64,000 nt of DNA from Cellvibrio sp. OA-2007 (lineage in GTDB: Bacteria > Pseudomonadota > Gammaproteobacteria > Pseudomonadales > Cellvibrionaceae), in NCBI RefSeq assembly GCF_000953825.1, contig NZ_BBUL01000086.1, forward strand, positions 1 to 64,000, read 5' to 3'. Every line of letters starts with the position of its first letter. Within the stretch, counting starts at the first letter, position 1. Below are positions 35,271-45,678 of this stretch, piece after piece. The position numbers and the translations under genes are program-made. The notes below the pieces were generated by a model, which saw only the letters and a program-made list of their open reading frames with translations, was not told the origin of the DNA and did no database searches.

Positions 35271-36686
35271 ATGAGTTTTCCCTATCGAGCGCTGACCCGC
35301 GCCCTTGCTTTTGCCGTCAGCTTGAGCCTGCCCGCGCTGGCCGAAACCACCCCGCCATTGCCATCGTCCGCCGCCCAGCAGCTTTATGCATCTGCCCAGC
35401 AGGATTTACTGCAACTGCGCGTATTGCTGAAAAACGGCAATAGCCAGTCGTCGGTTGGCTCGGGGTTTTTAATCGGCAACTCCAATTTGGTGGTGACTAA
35501 TTTCCATGTGGTCTCGCAAATTGCGCTGGAACCGGAAACCTATTTTGGCGAATACAAAGACACCAGTGGCGCCAGTGGTGCAATTGAATTGCTCGCCGTG
35601 GATGTACTGCACGATTTGGCGATTGTGCGGATCGCACGCAATGGCAGCGGCTTTTTTAAGGTGCCTCATACATCTGCAGAAAGCGAACAACCTGCGCTGG
35701 TGAAATTAAATCAGGGGCAGCATTTATATTCTCTCGGCAATCCACTCGATTTGGGTTTTACCATCTCCGAGGGGACTTATAACGGGATCAGCGCACGCGG
35801 TTTTTCCGATCAATTGATGTTTACTGGAGCGGTCAACGCCGGCATGAGCGGCGGCCCCAATGTGACAGCCGATGGTCAGGTCGCGGGAGTTAATGTTGCG
35901 CATCGCCGCGACGGTGAATTGGTCAGTTTTTTGGTGCCAGTGCGCTATGTGCAAGCTTTACTGGCGCGTGTCACCAGCGAGATGAAAGCGCCGACCGATT
36001 TCAAACCCGTCATTGGCGAACAGTTGCTCGAACACCAAGCGGTGATGGTGGATAAATTATTGGAGAAGCCATTCAGCATTAAAGATTTGGGCCCCTACCG
36101 CGTACCGGTGCGCGAATCCGATCAGGTGCGCTGCTGGGGCAATACCGATAGCTCGGCAAAAAAGGCTTATACCATCGCCCGAATTAATTGCTCGATGGAA
36201 TCGGCAATTTTTGTGTCAGGCGAGCTGCAAACCGGTCACATCAGCATGCATCACAAATACGCACACAACAAAAAACTCAACGCTATGCAATTTGCCCAAC
36301 TCGCCAGCAACATGTTTGACGATCAGGTGTACAGCACCGCAAAAAGCGAAACCATCACTCCCGCGGCCTGTACCGAGGATTTTATTAAACACAATAATAT
36401 TTCGCTGCGCGCGCTGGTCTGCGCCGAGGCATATCACAAATTTAAAGAGCTGTACGATTTTACCTTAATCACCGCAAGCACCGACGACAGCTATAAAAGT
36501 TTACAAAGCATGATCAATATTCAGGGCGTGTCCTACAGCAACGGGATGAAGTTAATCAGCCAATTTTTGCAGGGCATTGATCGCTCAAGCAAAACTGACG
36601 ATGAAATAAAACCACTGCCCGATGACATGATCCAGAGCGATGAAGTTGATACTGACGAATCAAACACTATGGAGGCCGCACAATGA
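35271..36686 (+). CDS. HtrA-like trypsin-fold serine protease, exported
   Basis: 471 residues. Signal peptide cleaved after LPALA. The trypsin-like domain (about 35-260) has the full triad: His79 in VTNFHVV, Asp115 in HDLAIVRI and Ser193 in NAGMSGGP. No PDZ domain is recognisable; instead residues 270-471 form a unique C-terminal region with conserved-looking Cys (RVPVRESDQVRCWGN, RINCSM, AACTED, LVCAEAY). The C-terminal tail is acidic. The stop overlaps the start of the FHA gene (ATGA), so the two are coupled. AAGGA lies 5 bases before the ATG. Periplasmic protein quality control or a signalling cleavage is possible. Confidence 0.88.
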   Translation: MSFPYRALTRALAFAVSLSLPALAETTPPLPSSAAQQLYASAQQDLLQLRVLLKNGNSQSSVGSGFLIGNSNLVVTNFHVVSQIALEPETYFGEYKDTSGASGAIELLAVDVLHDLAIVRIARNGSGFFKVPHTSAESEQPALVKLNQGQHLYSLGNPLDLGFTISEGTYNGISARGFSDQLMFTGAVNAGMSGGPNVTADGQVAGVNVAHRRDGELVSFLVPVRYVQALLARVTSEMKAPTDFKPVIGEQLLEHQAVMVDKLLEKPFSIKDLGPYRVPVRESDQVRCWGNTDSSAKKAYTIARINCSMESAIFVSGELQTGHISMHHKYAHNKKLNAMQFAQLASNMFDDQVYSTAKSETITPAACTEDFIKHNNISLRALVCAEAYHKFKELYDFTLITASTDDSYKSLQSMINIQGVSYSNGMKLISQFLQGIDRSSKTDDEIKPLPDDMIQSDEVDTDESNTMEAAQ

Positions 36687-37729
36687 GCCACTCCATTTTT
36701 GTTGAGCAGTTAACCCCCGATGGTGAAGTGCTGCATCGCAGCAAGGTGACACATATACCTATCACCATTGGCCGCGCTTACGACAACGATATTATTCTCG
36801 ATGATCCACACACGGCTGCACATCACGCCCAGATTGAGTTGAATCAACTCGATGAATTAATCATCGCCGACCTGGGCAGCCACAACGGCATCACCCTCAC
36901 CAACAGCCGCACCAATACCCGTGAGAATTTTTTTGTAGTGGATGGCGATAAAGTCTATCGCCTCGGCCACACTCACTTGCGCGTTCGCACGGCTGATTAC
37001 CAAGTCGCTGCTGAAGTGACTGATTTGACCAACCACCAGTGGGAGGGATTATTGCCTGCCTTAACCGGCTTGGTATTGCTGCTGGTTAGCGGTTTGATGA
37101 GCACTTGGCTGGCGGATCTGAATCAAGGCACGCTGAGCAAATACCTGCTGGAATTGGTGAGCGTGTTCGGTTTTGCCATTGGCTGGAGCGGAGTGTGGGC
37201 GCTGTTTGGCAAACTCTTTACCGGCCACGCTCGCTTCGGTCGCCACTTGTTTATCGCCAGTGCCGGACTTGCCTTTCTGGAACTGTGGGAGCATGTCAGC
37301 GGCCTGCTCGCCTACGCATTGAGCTGGGAGTTCTTGACCCGATTTAATTCGCATCCCCTTATTGTGATTTGCGCAACGGTGCTGTACTTCCACATGCGCA
37401 CGGCGGGCAACAAACGCCCGGGGCGTTTGAAACTCATCTTGATCGCCTTGGTATTGCTGGGCTCAACCATCACCATGACCAAAAAATATCAGGCGAGCAA
37501 TCATCTGTCTGATGAGCTTTATATGAGCCACATTTATCCCCCTGCCGTCCGCCTCAGCCGCGATCACAGCTTGGAAGAATTTATGGCAGATATGCAATCG
37601 CTCAAAAAACAGGTTGATGATGAACGTAAAGAAAAACCTGAGAAAGAAAAGCCAGAGCAAGATGCTGCCACCAACGATCAAACCGAGGAACAAAAATCAG
37701 AACAGGGCAGCTCCGCCACGACACAATGA
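36683..37729 (+). CDS. FHA-domain membrane protein
   Basis: 348 residues. N-terminal forkhead-associated domain (about 24-98): ITIGRAYDNDIILDDPHTAAHHAQIELNQLDELIIADLGSHNGITL, with the conserved Gly-Arg, Ser/His and Asn residues that bind phosphothreonine. About five transmembrane helices follow (112-130, 140-165, 180-205, 215-235 and 252-270 roughly) and then a charged cytoplasmic tail rich in Glu, Lys and Gln. It is coupled to the upstream protease. The FHA domain must be cytoplasmic, so the pair spans the membrane with the protease outside. No kinase gene is in the window. Its role is unknown. Confidence 0.85.
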   Translation: MSHSIFVEQLTPDGEVLHRSKVTHIPITIGRAYDNDIILDDPHTAAHHAQIELNQLDELIIADLGSHNGITLTNSRTNTRENFFVVDGDKVYRLGHTHLRVRTADYQVAAEVTDLTNHQWEGLLPALTGLVLLLVSGLMSTWLADLNQGTLSKYLLELVSVFGFAIGWSGVWALFGKLFTGHARFGRHLFIASAGLAFLELWEHVSGLLAYALSWEFLTRFNSHPLIVICATVLYFHMRTAGNKRPGRLKLILIALVLLGSTITMTKKYQASNHLSDELYMSHIYPPAVRLSRDHSLEEFMADMQSLKKQVDDERKEKPEKEKPEQDAATNDQTEEQKSEQGSSATTQ

Positions 37730-37746
37730 TCAATAACAAGGATTCA

Positions 37747-37773
37747 GGCGCGGGCTTTTCCATCGCCCGCGCC
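37747..37773. repeat. 9-bp perfect inverted repeat upstream of gcvT
   Basis: GGCGCGGGC (37747-37755) and GCCCGCGCC (37765-37773) around TTTTCCATC. No T-run follows, so it is a weak terminator of the FHA gene at best. Confidence 0.6.
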
Positions 37774-37779
37774 GATTCG

Positions 37780-37809
37780 TTGGACAGCATCCACCCGCGC
37801 GCCTAGAAT
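37780..37809 (+). promoter_or_regulatory. Candidate sigma-70 promoter of gcvT
   Basis: TTGGAC (37780-37785), 18 bases, TAGAAT (37804-37809), 43 bases before gcvT. The resulting leader is too short for a glycine riboswitch, and none is visible. Confidence 0.45.
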
Positions 37810-37851
37810 GGCGCCCTTTTTCTAACCCACCTTATCTGCGCAGGTACTCCA

Positions 37852-38940
37852 ATGGGCAACAAAACCACCCTCTATGCCGCTCACCAAACCATGGGCGGCA
37901 AACTTGTGGACTTTGGCGGCTGGGATATGCCACTGCACTACGGCTCGCAAATCGAAGAACACCACAAGGTGCGCCAGCACGCCGGCATGTTTGATGTATC
38001 ACACATGACCGTGGTGGATGTGACCGGCGCAGACGCCAAAGCCTATCTGCAATATTTGCTGGCGAACGATGTCGCCAAGCTGGATACGCTCTACGGCAAA
38101 GCGCTGTACAGCGGCATGCTCAACCATGAAGGTGGTGTGATTGACGACCTGATCGTGTACAACCTGGGCGATTGGTATCGTGTGGTGGTCAATTGCAGCA
38201 CCCGCGAAAAAGATCTCGCTTGGATGAATCAAGTCGCACAAAAATTCGCTGTCGCCATCACCGAGCGCGCCGAATTGGCGATGATTGCAGTACAGGGCCC
38301 GCAAGCCATTCAAATCGCCTCATCACTGGTCAACGCCGAGCAGGCAGCGGTAATTGCCAGCTTGAACGTATTCCAAGGTTTACCTGTAGGCGATTGGTTT
38401 ATTGGCCGCACCGGTTATACCGGCGAAGACGGTTTGGAAATTATGCTACCCAATGACGCCGCAGCAAGCTTCTGGCAAGCGCTGGCGGATGCGGGTGTCG
38501 CACCTTGTGGCTTGGGCGCACGCGACACCTTGCGCCTGGAAGCAGGCATGAATCTTTACGGTCATGAAATGGATGAGACCGTATCGCCACTGGCCGCCAA
38601 TATGGGCTGGACTATTGCATGGCAACCAGCGGAGCGCGATTTTATCGGCCGCGCAGTTTTGGAGACCCAAAAAGCCGCCGCATCAACCCAAAAACTGGTG
38701 GGATTAGTCTTGCGCGAACGCGGTGTATTGCGCGCCGAACAAGTTGTCACAGTAGAGGGTAGCGATGAAAAAGGCGTTATCACCAGCGGGACATTTTCAC
38801 CGAGCTTGGGCTATTCTATTGCTTTGGCACGCGTGCCACGGAGTATTGGCAGCCACTGCCAAGTGGAAATGCGCGGCAAGCAAGTGACGGTGGAAGTGGT
38901 AGCACCCAATTTTGTACGCAACGGCAAAGCGGTTATCTAA
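37852..38940 (+). CDS. gcvT: Aminomethyltransferase, glycine cleavage T-protein
   Basis: 362 residues. Transfers the methylene group from lipoyl-aminomethyl H-protein to tetrahydrofolate, releasing ammonia. Conserved motifs: [31 protein letters not shown] near the N-terminus (catalytic Asp region), LMLPNDAA-type middle and [36 protein letters not shown]. The full length agrees with the family. It is followed by gcvH; gcvP, the third subunit, is not in the window and must lie elsewhere. Confidence 0.96.
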   Translation: MGNKTTLYAAHQTMGGKLVDFGGWDMPLHYGSQIEEHHKVRQHAGMFDVSHMTVVDVTGADAKAYLQYLLANDVAKLDTLYGKALYSGMLNHEGGVIDDLIVYNLGDWYRVVVNCSTREKDLAWMNQVAQKFAVAITERAELAMIAVQGPQAIQIASSLVNAEQAAVIASLNVFQGLPVGDWFIGRTGYTGEDGLEIMLPNDAAASFWQALADAGVAPCGLGARDTLRLEAGMNLYGHEMDETVSPLAANMGWTIAWQPAERDFIGRAVLETQKAAASTQKLVGLVLRERGVLRAEQVVTVEGSDEKGVITSGTFSPSLGYSIALARVPRSIGSHCQVEMRGKQVTVEVVAPNFVRNGKAVI

Positions 38941-39005
38941 AGTTACGCAAAACGTTAACTATTCTCACAGAACCATTGCTGGAATAATCACAGCAACATT
39001 TACAC

Positions 39006-39041
39006 GAACAATTACTGAACCAATTACAGGAACAATTACAG
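39006..39041 (+). repeat. Three imperfect 12-base direct repeats in the gcvT-gcvH gap
   Basis: GAACAATTACT, GAACCAATTACAG and GAACAATTACAG follow each other at 39006-39041 just before the gcvH ribosome binding site. Related GGAATAATCACAG lies further upstream near 38980. It may be a small expansion or a bound regulatory stretch. Confidence 0.6.
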
Positions 39042-39051
39042 GAAAAAAGCC

Positions 39052-39444
39052 ATGAGCGATATTCGCAAAGAACTGAAATATTTGAGCAGCCACGAGTGGG
39101 CACGCGTTGAAGAAGATGGCACAGTCACCATCGGCATTACCGACCACGCACAAGACGCTTTGGGCGATGTTGTGTATGTAGAAACTCCGGAAGTCGGCAC
39201 CCGTGTTGCGTTGGGTGAAGAGGCGGGTGTAGTGGAATCAGTTAAAGCCGCGTCCGATATTTATTCACTGGTTTCTGGCGAAGTGATTGAAGTTAACGAA
39301 GCGCTGCAAGACGCACCTGAAACCGTTAACAGCTCACCCTATGATGACGGCTGGTTCTTCCGTGTTAAACCCGATGATTTAGCAGAGCTCGACGAAGCAC
39401 TGGATGCCAGCGAGTATCGTGAATTACTGGAAAGCGACGAATAA
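39052..39444 (+). CDS. gcvH: Glycine cleavage H-protein
   Basis: 130 residues, a full-length lipoyl carrier. The lipoylation motif with Lys lies in [23 protein letters not shown] (Lys65 or so). [12 protein letters not shown] and [13 protein letters not shown] are typical. It carries the aminomethyl group between GcvP and GcvT, and its lipoyl group depends on the LipA or LplA pathway. The gap from gcvT is 111 bases and includes tandem repeats with the ribosome binding site at their end. Confidence 0.97.
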   Translation: MSDIRKELKYLSSHEWARVEEDGTVTIGITDHAQDALGDVVYVETPEVGTRVALGEEAGVVESVKAASDIYSLVSGEVIEVNEALQDAPETVNSSPYDDGWFFRVKPDDLAELDEALDASEYRELLESDE

Positions 39445-39465
39445 TTTCTTATTTATTCGCCATCC

Positions 39466-39496
39466 ATAAAAAACGCGGCCGATGCCGCGTTTTTTT
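39466..39496. terminator. Bidirectional intrinsic terminator
   Basis: AAAAAACGCGGC and GCCGCGTTTTTT pair around CGAT. It lies between convergent gcvH and damX and serves both. Confidence 0.92.
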
Positions 39497-39518
39497 ATGG
39501 CCAACGATTTAAGTTAAT

Positions 39519-41231
39519 TCACATCGCTGATTTGATTTTGTTTTGAATAGTTTTTACATCACGCGGCCAAGGACCTGCATCGCGCTGCGCGCTGGGCAAA
39601 CGGGCAATCGCCTGCCGCGCCTGTGCCGAACTGGAGTAGCGGCCAGTAATCACCACAAACCAATCTCGCCCTTGGCGCTTGCTGCGAAAGACTAGCAAAT
39701 CATTTTTATTGGGTTGCTCCGCAACAAAAGCCCGCGCAGCTTTTTCAGTGCTAACGCCCAATAACTGCACCGTAAATTCACTTGGTTGCCAAGACAAAAT
39801 AGTGCGCTCTTGCGCATTTGCACCAATCGCCGCAGTACTTGTCGATTTCACCACAGGCTTAGCAATTTCCGGCTCAGGCTTGACCTCGGGCACTTTAGGC
39901 TGCGCCACTGGCTCCGGCACAGTCACAACCGGTTTTGGCTGCGGCAATGGCTCTGACATTGGCTCGGGCACAGCTTGAACCTGCTTGGGCGGCGCGGTAG
40001 GCAACTGCGCCAACGGAACAATTTCCTCTTTAGGTAACTCATCGCTGCCAACATTCGCACCTTTAGTTGTTTGCGCTGCTGGCTGTACTTGCTGATTAGG
40101 TTGTAATGGTTGCGGCAGTGACTGCAACAGTGGCTGCACCGGGGTATCGGTAGAGCTCAATGCTGCCTGCTGATCGGTAGCTATTGACGACGCAGGCTGG
40201 GCTGGCGCGGCTGGAATTGCCGCCGAATTCACCAAAGAAGAATTGGCGCTTGTCGGTTTTTTTTCCTCATCACCCATATAAAGAATTACAACACCAACCA
40301 TTGCTATCAGCAGAGATAAAGCAACAATATGCAGCACTGGTAGCGGGCGCTTACTAGATGGAGATGCAGGCGTAACTGACTCCAGCAGACGCTCCTGCGC
40401 CAATTCATGCAGCACACTGAGCTGCCCATGGGTCTGCCGCCACCAAGGCTCAACCATCGACTCTGAAAAAATTTCCGGCCCGAGATAGTCGGCCATCTCC
40501 ATACGGAAATTTAAATAATCAACAGTTTCCAATAATCCGAAGGATTGCAAATGTAGATCATTGATTAATAAGTTTTCCGGACTCAAACGCTCCAGGCGAT
40601 GCATCAATTGCGGCTCGCCAAACAGTGCAAGATGCAGGCGATTTTGCTGTGGAAAATTATTGAGCAGAGAGGTAATAACAGATATGGATTGATCATCCAA
40701 CAAATGTGCATTGTCCAATACAACAACGGCTAAACCTTCATTATCCGATACAGCCTCCTCAGCAATAAAAGCCTCAAGGCTGGTCAGCAAGTTTTCCGTT
40801 GATGGGACATCGCCAGCATTAATCTCAAACGACTGAACAATCGACAATAAAATCTGCTCAAGGCTTTGCCCGGAGCGCAAACTTAAAAAACAAATTTGAT
40901 CCTGATCGGAAAGCGAATCCATAAACGCATGGGCAATACGCGTTTTTCCCACTCCATATTCGCCCAAAACCGCAAGAACACTATTGCTGAATTGGCAGAG
41001 ATGCAGCAACTGGTCGAGCAATTGCCGACGACCAGCACCGGTAAATAGTGGAAACGAGTAATCCTGCGCAAATGGGTCTTCAGACAAACCGTAACGCTGG
41101 CGATAATCTGCCAATAATTGATCTTCAGAGTGCCCGTTATCCAGCTCATCAAACAAATAAGGTTGTTGTGAGTCGCCGTGATCGAGCAAGCGACTGTCCG
41201 GCTGGGCACGCAGCGGTGACTCTCTGGTCAT
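39519..41231 (-). CDS. damX: DamX-like AAA ATPase with SPOR domain
   Basis: 570 residues. AAA/ExeA-type ATPase domain (about 45-280) with Walker A LGEYGVGKTRIA and Walker B LAVVVLDNAHLLDD. One transmembrane helix (VLHIVALSLLIAMVGVVILYM, about 300) follows. A long Pro/Gln/Val-rich linker then leads to a C-terminal SPOR domain (about 485-560: FTVQLLGVSTEKAARAFVAEQ and WFVVITGRYSSSAQARQAI). SPOR binds denuded septal peptidoglycan, so the protein acts at the division site, as DamX does. It follows aroB by 28 bases, the aroK-aroB-damX order of enterobacteria and pseudomonads. Confidence 0.9.
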   Translation of the reverse strand: MTRESPLRAQPDSRLLDHGDSQQPYLFDELDNGHSEDQLLADYRQRYGLSEDPFAQDYSFPLFTGAGRRQLLDQLLHLCQFSNSVLAVLGEYGVGKTRIAHAFMDSLSDQDQICFLSLRSGQSLEQILLSIVQSFEINAGDVPSTENLLTSLEAFIAEEAVSDNEGLAVVVLDNAHLLDDQSISVITSLLNNFPQQNRLHLALFGEPQLMHRLERLSPENLLINDLHLQSFGLLETVDYLNFRMEMADYLGPEIFSESMVEPWWRQTHGQLSVLHELAQERLLESVTPASPSSKRPLPVLHIVALSLLIAMVGVVILYMGDEEKKPTSANSSLVNSAAIPAAPAQPASSIATDQQAALSSTDTPVQPLLQSLPQPLQPNQQVQPAAQTTKGANVGSDELPKEEIVPLAQLPTAPPKQVQAVPEPMSEPLPQPKPVVTVPEPVAQPKVPEVKPEPEIAKPVVKSTSTAAIGANAQERTILSWQPSEFTVQLLGVSTEKAARAFVAEQPNKNDLLVFRSKRQGRDWFVVITGRYSSSAQARQAIARLPSAQRDAGPWPRDVKTIQNKIKSAM

Positions 41232-41258
41232 GATCTATGTCTCTTGTAACCTGTTTGA

Positions 41259-42341
41259 TTAATCTGCTTTACACGCATCAAATGTATCTTGCAGCATGCC
41301 AGCATCTATATCGCTGGTAATAATTGCTTTGCCCATAGACTCCAACAACACCAAGCGCAAACGACCATCCAATACTTTTTTATCGACGCCCATTAATTCC
41401 ATGAATTGAGTTGGAATCATATCAGACGGTGCTTTAACGGGCAGATTTGCACGCTGCAACAAATGGATCACGCGCGCCAACTCATCATTACTGATAGCAC
41501 CGCGACGACAGGATAAGTCCGCTGCCATTACCATGCCTGCAGCAACCGCCTCGCCATGCAGCCAATTGCCATACCCCTGCGCCGTTTCAATTGCATGGCC
41601 AAAGGTGTGGCCTAAATTTAAAATCGCACGCAAGCCGCCTTCATGCTCATCTTGCGCCACTACATCCGCTTTATTTTCACAGGAACGTTTTACCGCATAA
41701 GCCAAGGCAGTCATGTCGCCTGCAAGCAAATCATCCATATTGTTTTCCAACCAGACAAAAAAGTCATAATCAGAAATCAAACCGTATTTCACTATCTCCG
41801 CAATACCTGCGGATAATTCACGCGCGGGTAAGGTCCTTAACAAAGAGGTATCTGCAAGCACACAGCGCGGCTGATAAAAAGCGCCGATCATATTTTTACC
41901 GAGCGGATGATTCACGCCGGTTTTTCCACCCACGGATGAATCAACCATGGATAACAAGGTTGTAGGAATCTGAATAAAATCCACGCCACGTTGATAGGTT
42001 GCAGCGGCAAAACCAGTCATATCGCCAACCACTCCACCACCCAGCGCAATTAACGTAGTTGTACGGTTGTGGCGCGAGCTAAGTAAGGTATCAAAGATAC
42101 TGCTCCACACTTGCAACGTCTTATGGCTTTCACCATCGGGCAAAATCACAGTGTCTACTTGATAGTCACTAAGGGCCGCACAAAGCTTATCGAGATAGAG
42201 AGGAGCAACCGTCTCATTGGTAACCACGCAAACCTGACGCCCGCGAATATGCGGACACAATAATTCCGGCTGCGACAATAATTGTTCGCCGATATAAATG
42301 GGATAGCTGCGATCCCCCAAATTAACGGTTAAAACCTGCAT
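41259..42341 (-). CDS. aroB: 3-dehydroquinate synthase
   Basis: 360 residues, the standard length. Second step of the shikimate pathway: NAD+- and zinc-dependent conversion of DAHP to 3-dehydroquinate. NAD-binding [19 protein letters not shown] and the metal ligands Glu ([11 protein letters not shown]), His ([12 protein letters not shown]) and His ([11 protein letters not shown]) are all present. It lies after aroK with a 111-base gap. Confidence 0.97.
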   Translation of the reverse strand: MQVLTVNLGDRSYPIYIGEQLLSQPELLCPHIRGRQVCVVTNETVAPLYLDKLCAALSDYQVDTVILPDGESHKTLQVWSSIFDTLLSSRHNRTTTLIALGGGVVGDMTGFAAATYQRGVDFIQIPTTLLSMVDSSVGGKTGVNHPLGKNMIGAFYQPRCVLADTSLLRTLPARELSAGIAEIVKYGLISDYDFFVWLENNMDDLLAGDMTALAYAVKRSCENKADVVAQDEHEGGLRAILNLGHTFGHAIETAQGYGNWLHGEAVAAGMVMAADLSCRRGAISNDELARVIHLLQRANLPVKAPSDMIPTQFMELMGVDKKVLDGRLRLVLLESMGKAIITSDIDAGMLQDTFDACKAD

Positions 42342-42452
42342 AAAGATTGCCTTTTACGAAGACGAAGAAAATCAGCCGCACTTTATCACAAAGCACAGAC
42401 TGATATCAGCGATGGGAACACGAGAAAAAAGTGCTGAAAAACACTGAAGCAG

Positions 42453-42968
42453 CTAAGCGTCTTGCACCAACGATGCAATTTCTTGCGCAACCGTTTTGGG
42501 AGAACGGCGATCTGTATTAACGATAAAGTCAGCGGCATCCTGGTACAGCGGATCGCGCAGCGCTAACAGATCAATAATTTTCTGACGTGGATTTTCAACT
42601 TGTAGTAAGGGGCGTTTTTTATCGCGAGCAGTGCGCTCAACCAGCTGCTCAATGGACGCAGTAAGGTAACAAACAAAACCCGATGATTTCATCATTTCGC
42701 GATTTTGCGCACGCAAAACAATCCCGCCACCTGTAGCAATGACTGCATCGCGCTCATTTGCCAATTCGAGCAAAACTGCCGTCTCTCGCTCACGAAAACC
42801 TTCTTCACCTTCCATATCGAAGATCCAAGGAATATCAGCCCCCGTGCGCTCTTCTATGACACGGTCGCTATCGCGAAAACTGAGATTTAATTCTGCAGCC
42901 AACAAACGGCCTATTGTAGATTTGCCGGCCCCCATGGGGCCGACCAGAAAGACATTGGGTTTACGCAT
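42453..42968 (-). CDS. aroK: Shikimate kinase
   Basis: 171 residues. P-loop [11 protein letters not shown] at residues about 11-21. Shikimate-binding Asp in [10 protein letters not shown] and the GGG stretch ATGGGIVLR follow. Lid residues are [11 protein letters not shown]. The ATG shares one base with the pilQ stop (TAATG), so shikimate synthesis is translationally coupled to the pilus operon. The same order occurs in Pseudomonas. Confidence 0.97.
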   Translation of the reverse strand: MRKPNVFLVGPMGAGKSTIGRLLAAELNLSFRDSDRVIEERTGADIPWIFDMEGEEGFRERETAVLLELANERDAVIATGGGIVLRAQNREMMKSSGFVCYLTASIEQLVERTARDKKRPLLQVENPRQKIIDLLALRDPLYQDAADFIVNTDRRSPKTVAQEIASLVQDA

Positions 42969-45148
42969 TAGTTTGAGAGAGTATCCGACATCAACTTGGG
43001 AGTAACAAAAATCAGCAATTCAGTTTTGAATTGACTATCAACAGTTTTCTTAAATAAGCGACCGAGATAGGGAATGTCGCCAAGTAATGGCACTTTGCTT
43101 TCACCCTTTGTTCCCTCAAGCGAGAACACACCACCCAAAACTACTGTCTGACCATTATTTACAAGAACCTTGGTTTGCAAACGGGTGATATCAACTGTTG
43201 GAACACCAGTTTCAGTTACCTGCCCAAGTGAGTCTTTCCACACCACCAAATCCATAATGATGCGATTATCCGGTGTTATTTGCGGAGTGACCTCTAACTT
43301 CAAAACAGCTTCACGGAAACCGGTAGTTGTGCCGCCACTCGGAGCACTTTCCTGATAACCAATTTCTTTACCGGATTTGATAATCGCCAACTGCTTATCA
43401 CTGGTAATAACCTTAGGTTGCGAGACGATCTCAGCATAACCCGAAGTCTCCAATGCACTCAGCTCCAGATCAAGATAGGTGTTGTCAGTCAACACACCTA
43501 TTGCTGCTGTGGCGGCATTCGTATTATTGACTGCAAGATTAACCACATTATTCTCTGTGAGATTTAGTGAGTTATCATCATCATTTGGACCAGGATGCCA
43601 CCAATTGTAGGGGCTAGTGCCGTCCTCATCATCTAATCCTTCCTGAGAGCCAGCAAAGTCTATAATTCGTCTATTGTTAGCGTTGAATCCTGCCCCCCCC
43701 CAACGCACACCTAATTCACGCTCAAAGTCTGTATTGGCAATAACGATACGCGCCTCAATCATTACCTGACGGATCGGAATATCAATTTGGTCAACCAACC
43801 GCTTGAAAGACTCAATACGCTCTGCCGTGTCGGTAATGATAATCGAGTTGGTGCGCTCATCCACCACACCTTGCCCACGCTCAGACAAAACACTACCTGT
43901 AGCTTTGCTACCGCCTTGGCCACCGCCGCCACCGCCACCGCCACCGCTATCACCACGGAACAATTCAAACATTTCCTTCGCATTGGCGTAACGAACACGA
44001 ATATATTCAGTTCTAAGTGGCGCCAATTCTTCAAGTTGTTTCTTAGTAGTAATTTCCTGACGTTCGCGCTCCGCAATTTCCGCCGCTGGAGCAACCATTA
44101 ACACATTACCAACTTGACGCTTATCCAAACCTTTATTCTTGAGCACCATCTCTAGCGCCTGGTCCCAAGGAACATTTTGTAAACGTAAAGTAATGCGCCC
44201 TTGAACCGTATCGCTCGCCACCAAATTCAACTCGGTAAAGTCAGCAATAATTTGCAGCACCGCGCGAACCTCAATATCTTGAAAGTCCAGAGATAATTTT
44301 TCACCGGTGTATTCAAAATCTTTTTTCTTTTCCTGCTTTTCTTGGGCAGTTAATGGCTTAATACTCAACACATATTCATTGTCAGTCTGATAGGCAAGAT
44401 AATCAAAATCACCTCCAGCACTGATGTTAAGCACAGAACTTTCACCTTCTTGAGTCGCACTCACCAATGAAACCGGAGTAGCAAAGTCAACCACATCCAG
44501 CCGACGGCGCAATTCTGGTGGTAACCAAGCATCTTTAAAGGATAATTTCACACCTGCACCAGTGCCAACCATATCAGCACTGACTTTTGGGTTGGATAAA
44601 GTCACAATCACCCGCCCCTCGCCAGCAGTGCCACGGCGAAAATCGATATTGGTGATTTTTGTTTGATTGCCAATAGCATCGTTTTCTTTAAACGATGACC
44701 TAGTAGCCACCTCAACAGCCGGACGAGAAATTTGCCCGCTATCAGTCCCTTTTGCTGCACCAACCTCCACAACAAAACTATTGCCATCCGTACGAGTTGT
44801 ATACGAGGCTAAATCATTGAGATTCAATATAAGGCGAGTACGCCCCTCACTGGTTAACACCATCGCGCTTTGACCATTATCAACGGCAAGAGGAAAACGT
44901 CGCTCTTTTAGCCCACTCACAACATCAGGAAAGTCGAGCACGATACGTGCAGGTTTTTCGATGGTATAGCCTTTGGGTGCGGGCGGCTGCGTATCAAATG
45001 ACATGCGCACTTCAAAACGCTCGCCAGGCAATTGGAAAAAATTAATTTCATTTAAGGTACTTGCCAGTGTTAAAGGCGAAATCACCAAGCCAACAAATGC
45101 CAAAACATATTTACGCATATTCAACCCCGGAGTGAATAGAGCACGCAT
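42968..45148 (-). CDS. pilQ: Type IV pilus secretin PilQ
   Basis: 726 residues, outer-membrane secretin through which the pilus and DNA pass. Signal peptide, then two AMIN domains (about 40-260) that bind peptidoglycan. The N0 STN domain is [27 protein letters not shown]1 follows, and the secretin core (about 480-720) includes [17 protein letters not shown] at the C-terminus. A run of nine Gly (about residue 400) interrupts the N1 region, and a G8 tract lies in the gene at 43700-43693. AAGGAA, inside pilP, lies about 9 bases before the ATG at 45148; 45118 would be an alternative start giving a shorter signal peptide. Confidence 0.95.
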   Translation of the reverse strand: MRALFTPGLNMRKYVLAFVGLVISPLTLASTLNEINFFQLPGERFEVRMSFDTQPPAPKGYTIEKPARIVLDFPDVVSGLKERRFPLAVDNGQSAMVLTSEGRTRLILNLNDLASYTTRTDGNSFVVEVGAAKGTDSGQISRPAVEVATRSSFKENDAIGNQTKITNIDFRRGTAGEGRVIVTLSNPKVSADMVGTGAGVKLSFKDAWLPPELRRRLDVVDFATPVSLVSATQEGESSVLNISAGGDFDYLAYQTDNEYVLSIKPLTAQEKQEKKKDFEYTGEKLSLDFQDIEVRAVLQIIADFTELNLVASDTVQGRITLRLQNVPWDQALEMVLKNKGLDKRQVGNVLMVAPAAEIAERERQEITTKKQLEELAPLRTEYIRVRYANAKEMFELFRGDSGGGGGGGGGQGGSKATGSVLSERGQGVVDERTNSIIITDTAERIESFKRLVDQIDIPIRQVMIEARIVIANTDFERELGVRWGGAGFNANNRRIIDFAGSQEGLDDEDGTSPYNWWHPGPNDDDNSLNLTENNVVNLAVNNTNAATAAIGVLTDNTYLDLELSALETSGYAEIVSQPKVITSDKQLAIIKSGKEIGYQESAPSGGTTTGFREAVLKLEVTPQITPDNRIIMDLVVWKDSLGQVTETGVPTVDITRLQTKVLVNNGQTVVLGGVFSLEGTKGESKVPLLGDIPYLGRLFKKTVDSQFKTELLIFVTPKLMSDTLSN

Positions 45149-45153
45149 ACCCG

Positions 45154-45678
45154 CTATTCCTTCTCTTCTAATTTAATAATTCTGGGACGTTCAACCCAAC
45201 CATTAGAACCATCACCCACAATCTCCATCACCTCAATTTGCCCTGAGCTAGTGGATATTATTTTGCCGTGGTTCATCCCCAAGTAATTTCCTACTGTTGC
45301 TGGCACAACACTATTCGCACCATCATCAATCAGCGCCCAAAGTTGGCCGCCCTTACTGATAGTCCCTACCATCTTAAGCGAGGTAATATTAAAACCTTCG
45401 AGAAACTCTTTTTCTCTGGTCAAATCTGGCGCAACTGCACGTCCACCTTTTGCAGCCGATTCATCAATTGGAATAGGCTTTTCAAAAGGGCTACGCAAAG
45501 TCATCGCGCTGTAAGTAAATGGCTGGTATGGACTAAACGTAGGTAGCGGCTCAATTTGCCCCTTGGGTCTGCGCTTTGTCTCCTCCATAAAATTAACCAA
45601 ATCTTGCTGAGAAGACTGACCACAGCCCACCAATACCAGCAAACAGAGTAGTTCGATAATTAACAGTGACCGTTTCAT
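45154..45678 (-). CDS. pilP: Type IV pilus lipoprotein PilP
   Basis: 174 residues. Lipobox VLVGC (Cys19). PilP links the inner-membrane PilMNO ring to PilQ. Conserved stretches: DLVNFMEETKRRPKGQIEPLPTF, PYQPFTYSAMTLRSPFE and the beta domain MVGTISKGGQLWALIDDGANSVVPATVGNYLGMNHGKI. The start overlaps pilO by 4 bases (ATGA). Confidence 0.95.
   Translation of the reverse strand: MKRSLLIIELLCLLVLVGCGQSSQQDLVNFMEETKRRPKGQIEPLPTFSPYQPFTYSAMTLRSPFEKPIPIDESAAKGGRAVAPDLTREKEFLEGFNITSLKMVGTISKGGQLWALIDDGANSVVPATVGNYLGMNHGKIISTSSGQIEVMEIVGDGSNGWVERPRIIKLEEKE

Noticed and set aside
37780-37851. Glycine riboswitch ahead of gcvT
   Set aside because: The leader from the likely start is about 40 bases, far too short for the tandem aptamers, and no conserved core is visible.
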